DNA of 32,900 nucleotides, from assembly GCA_050288625.1 (NCBI GenBank), contig JBNKEE010000050.1, positions 1-32,900 of the forward strand, written 5' to 3'. This stretch comes from JAAGZL01 sp050288625. Lineage in GTDB: Bacteria > Pseudomonadota > Gammaproteobacteria > Chromatiales > Chromatiaceae. Made by a program: the position numbers and the translations under genes. Below are positions 32,899 through 32,900 of this stretch, one piece after another. The notes beneath the pieces were generated by a model. It was not told where the DNA came from. It ran no database searches and saw only the letters and a list, made by a program, of their open reading frames with translations. How positions within the stretch are numbered: position 1 is the stretch's first letter; each line of letters starts with the position of its first letter.

Positions 32899-32900
32899 TT

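Noticed and set aside
1..32900. CRISPR array, transposase, phage, toxin-antitoxin or defence genes
   Set aside because: None found: no regularly spaced repeats and no coding region with such motifs on either strand.

Overview
The window looks like a chromosomal segment of a gammaproteobacterium. The evidence is the gene content and order: carA-carB-greA, then yhbY / rlmE-ftsH-folP-glmM, then glyA-nrdR-ribD-ribE-ribBA-ribH-nusB-thiL-pgpA, plus a Pro-Arg-His-Lys tRNA cluster. An aquatic, possibly Chromatiales-like lineage is a guess, because no rRNA or other marker fixes the taxon. Most genes are housekeeping genes with intact catalytic motifs. No phage, insertion sequence, CRISPR array or defence system was found.

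Layout: (1) 2-5703: folE2 (+) converges on a leftward run of rlmE, ftsH, folP and glmM (23S rRNA methylation, membrane proteolysis, folate and cell-wall precursor synthesis). (2) 5848-6144: yhbY, divergent from rlmE. (3) 6163-10267: four accessory genes lie between yhbY and greA, which are normally close together. They are a lipoprotein alpha/beta hydrolase, an outer-membrane autotransporter-type barrel with an unusual N-terminal domain, a half-size GDT1/UPF0016 protein and a DmeF-like metal efflux carrier. (4) 10279-15865: greA, carB and carA (all leftward) and a shikimate-kinase-like gene. (5) 16083-21900: a compact rightward beta-oxidation operon, fadE-fadI-fadJ. (6) 21918-30172: a long leftward operon for one-carbon, riboflavin, thiamine and phospholipid metabolism, running from glyA to pgpA and ending in a retropepsin-like envelope protease. 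(7) 30298-32127: two rightward exported proteins, a DUF4124 protein and a TIGR03790 protein. (8) 32199-32898: a leftward tRNA cluster with a duplicated tRNA 3' end and terminator, separated by a structured 101-bp GC-rich segment.

Genes that work together: carAB supplies carbamoyl phosphate. folE2 and folP supply folate, which glyA uses. ribD/E/BA/H supply flavin, which FadE needs as FAD. nusB, greA, yhbY and rlmE act in transcription and ribosome assembly. The GTP cyclohydrolase II half of the ribBA product has lost its zinc ligands, so the first riboflavin step must be encoded elsewhere.

The most unusual material is the interrupted tRNA-Lys remnant at the right end, the exosortase-associated (TIGR03790) and PEP-CTERM-like signatures, and the four-gene insertion. 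None of it amounts to a clearly new system. Several genes probably start at TTG (folE2, ftsH, carA, the GDT1 gene, the retropepsin and the TIGR03790 gene), and some start calls here were moved to fit Shine-Dalgarno (SD) sites and family length.
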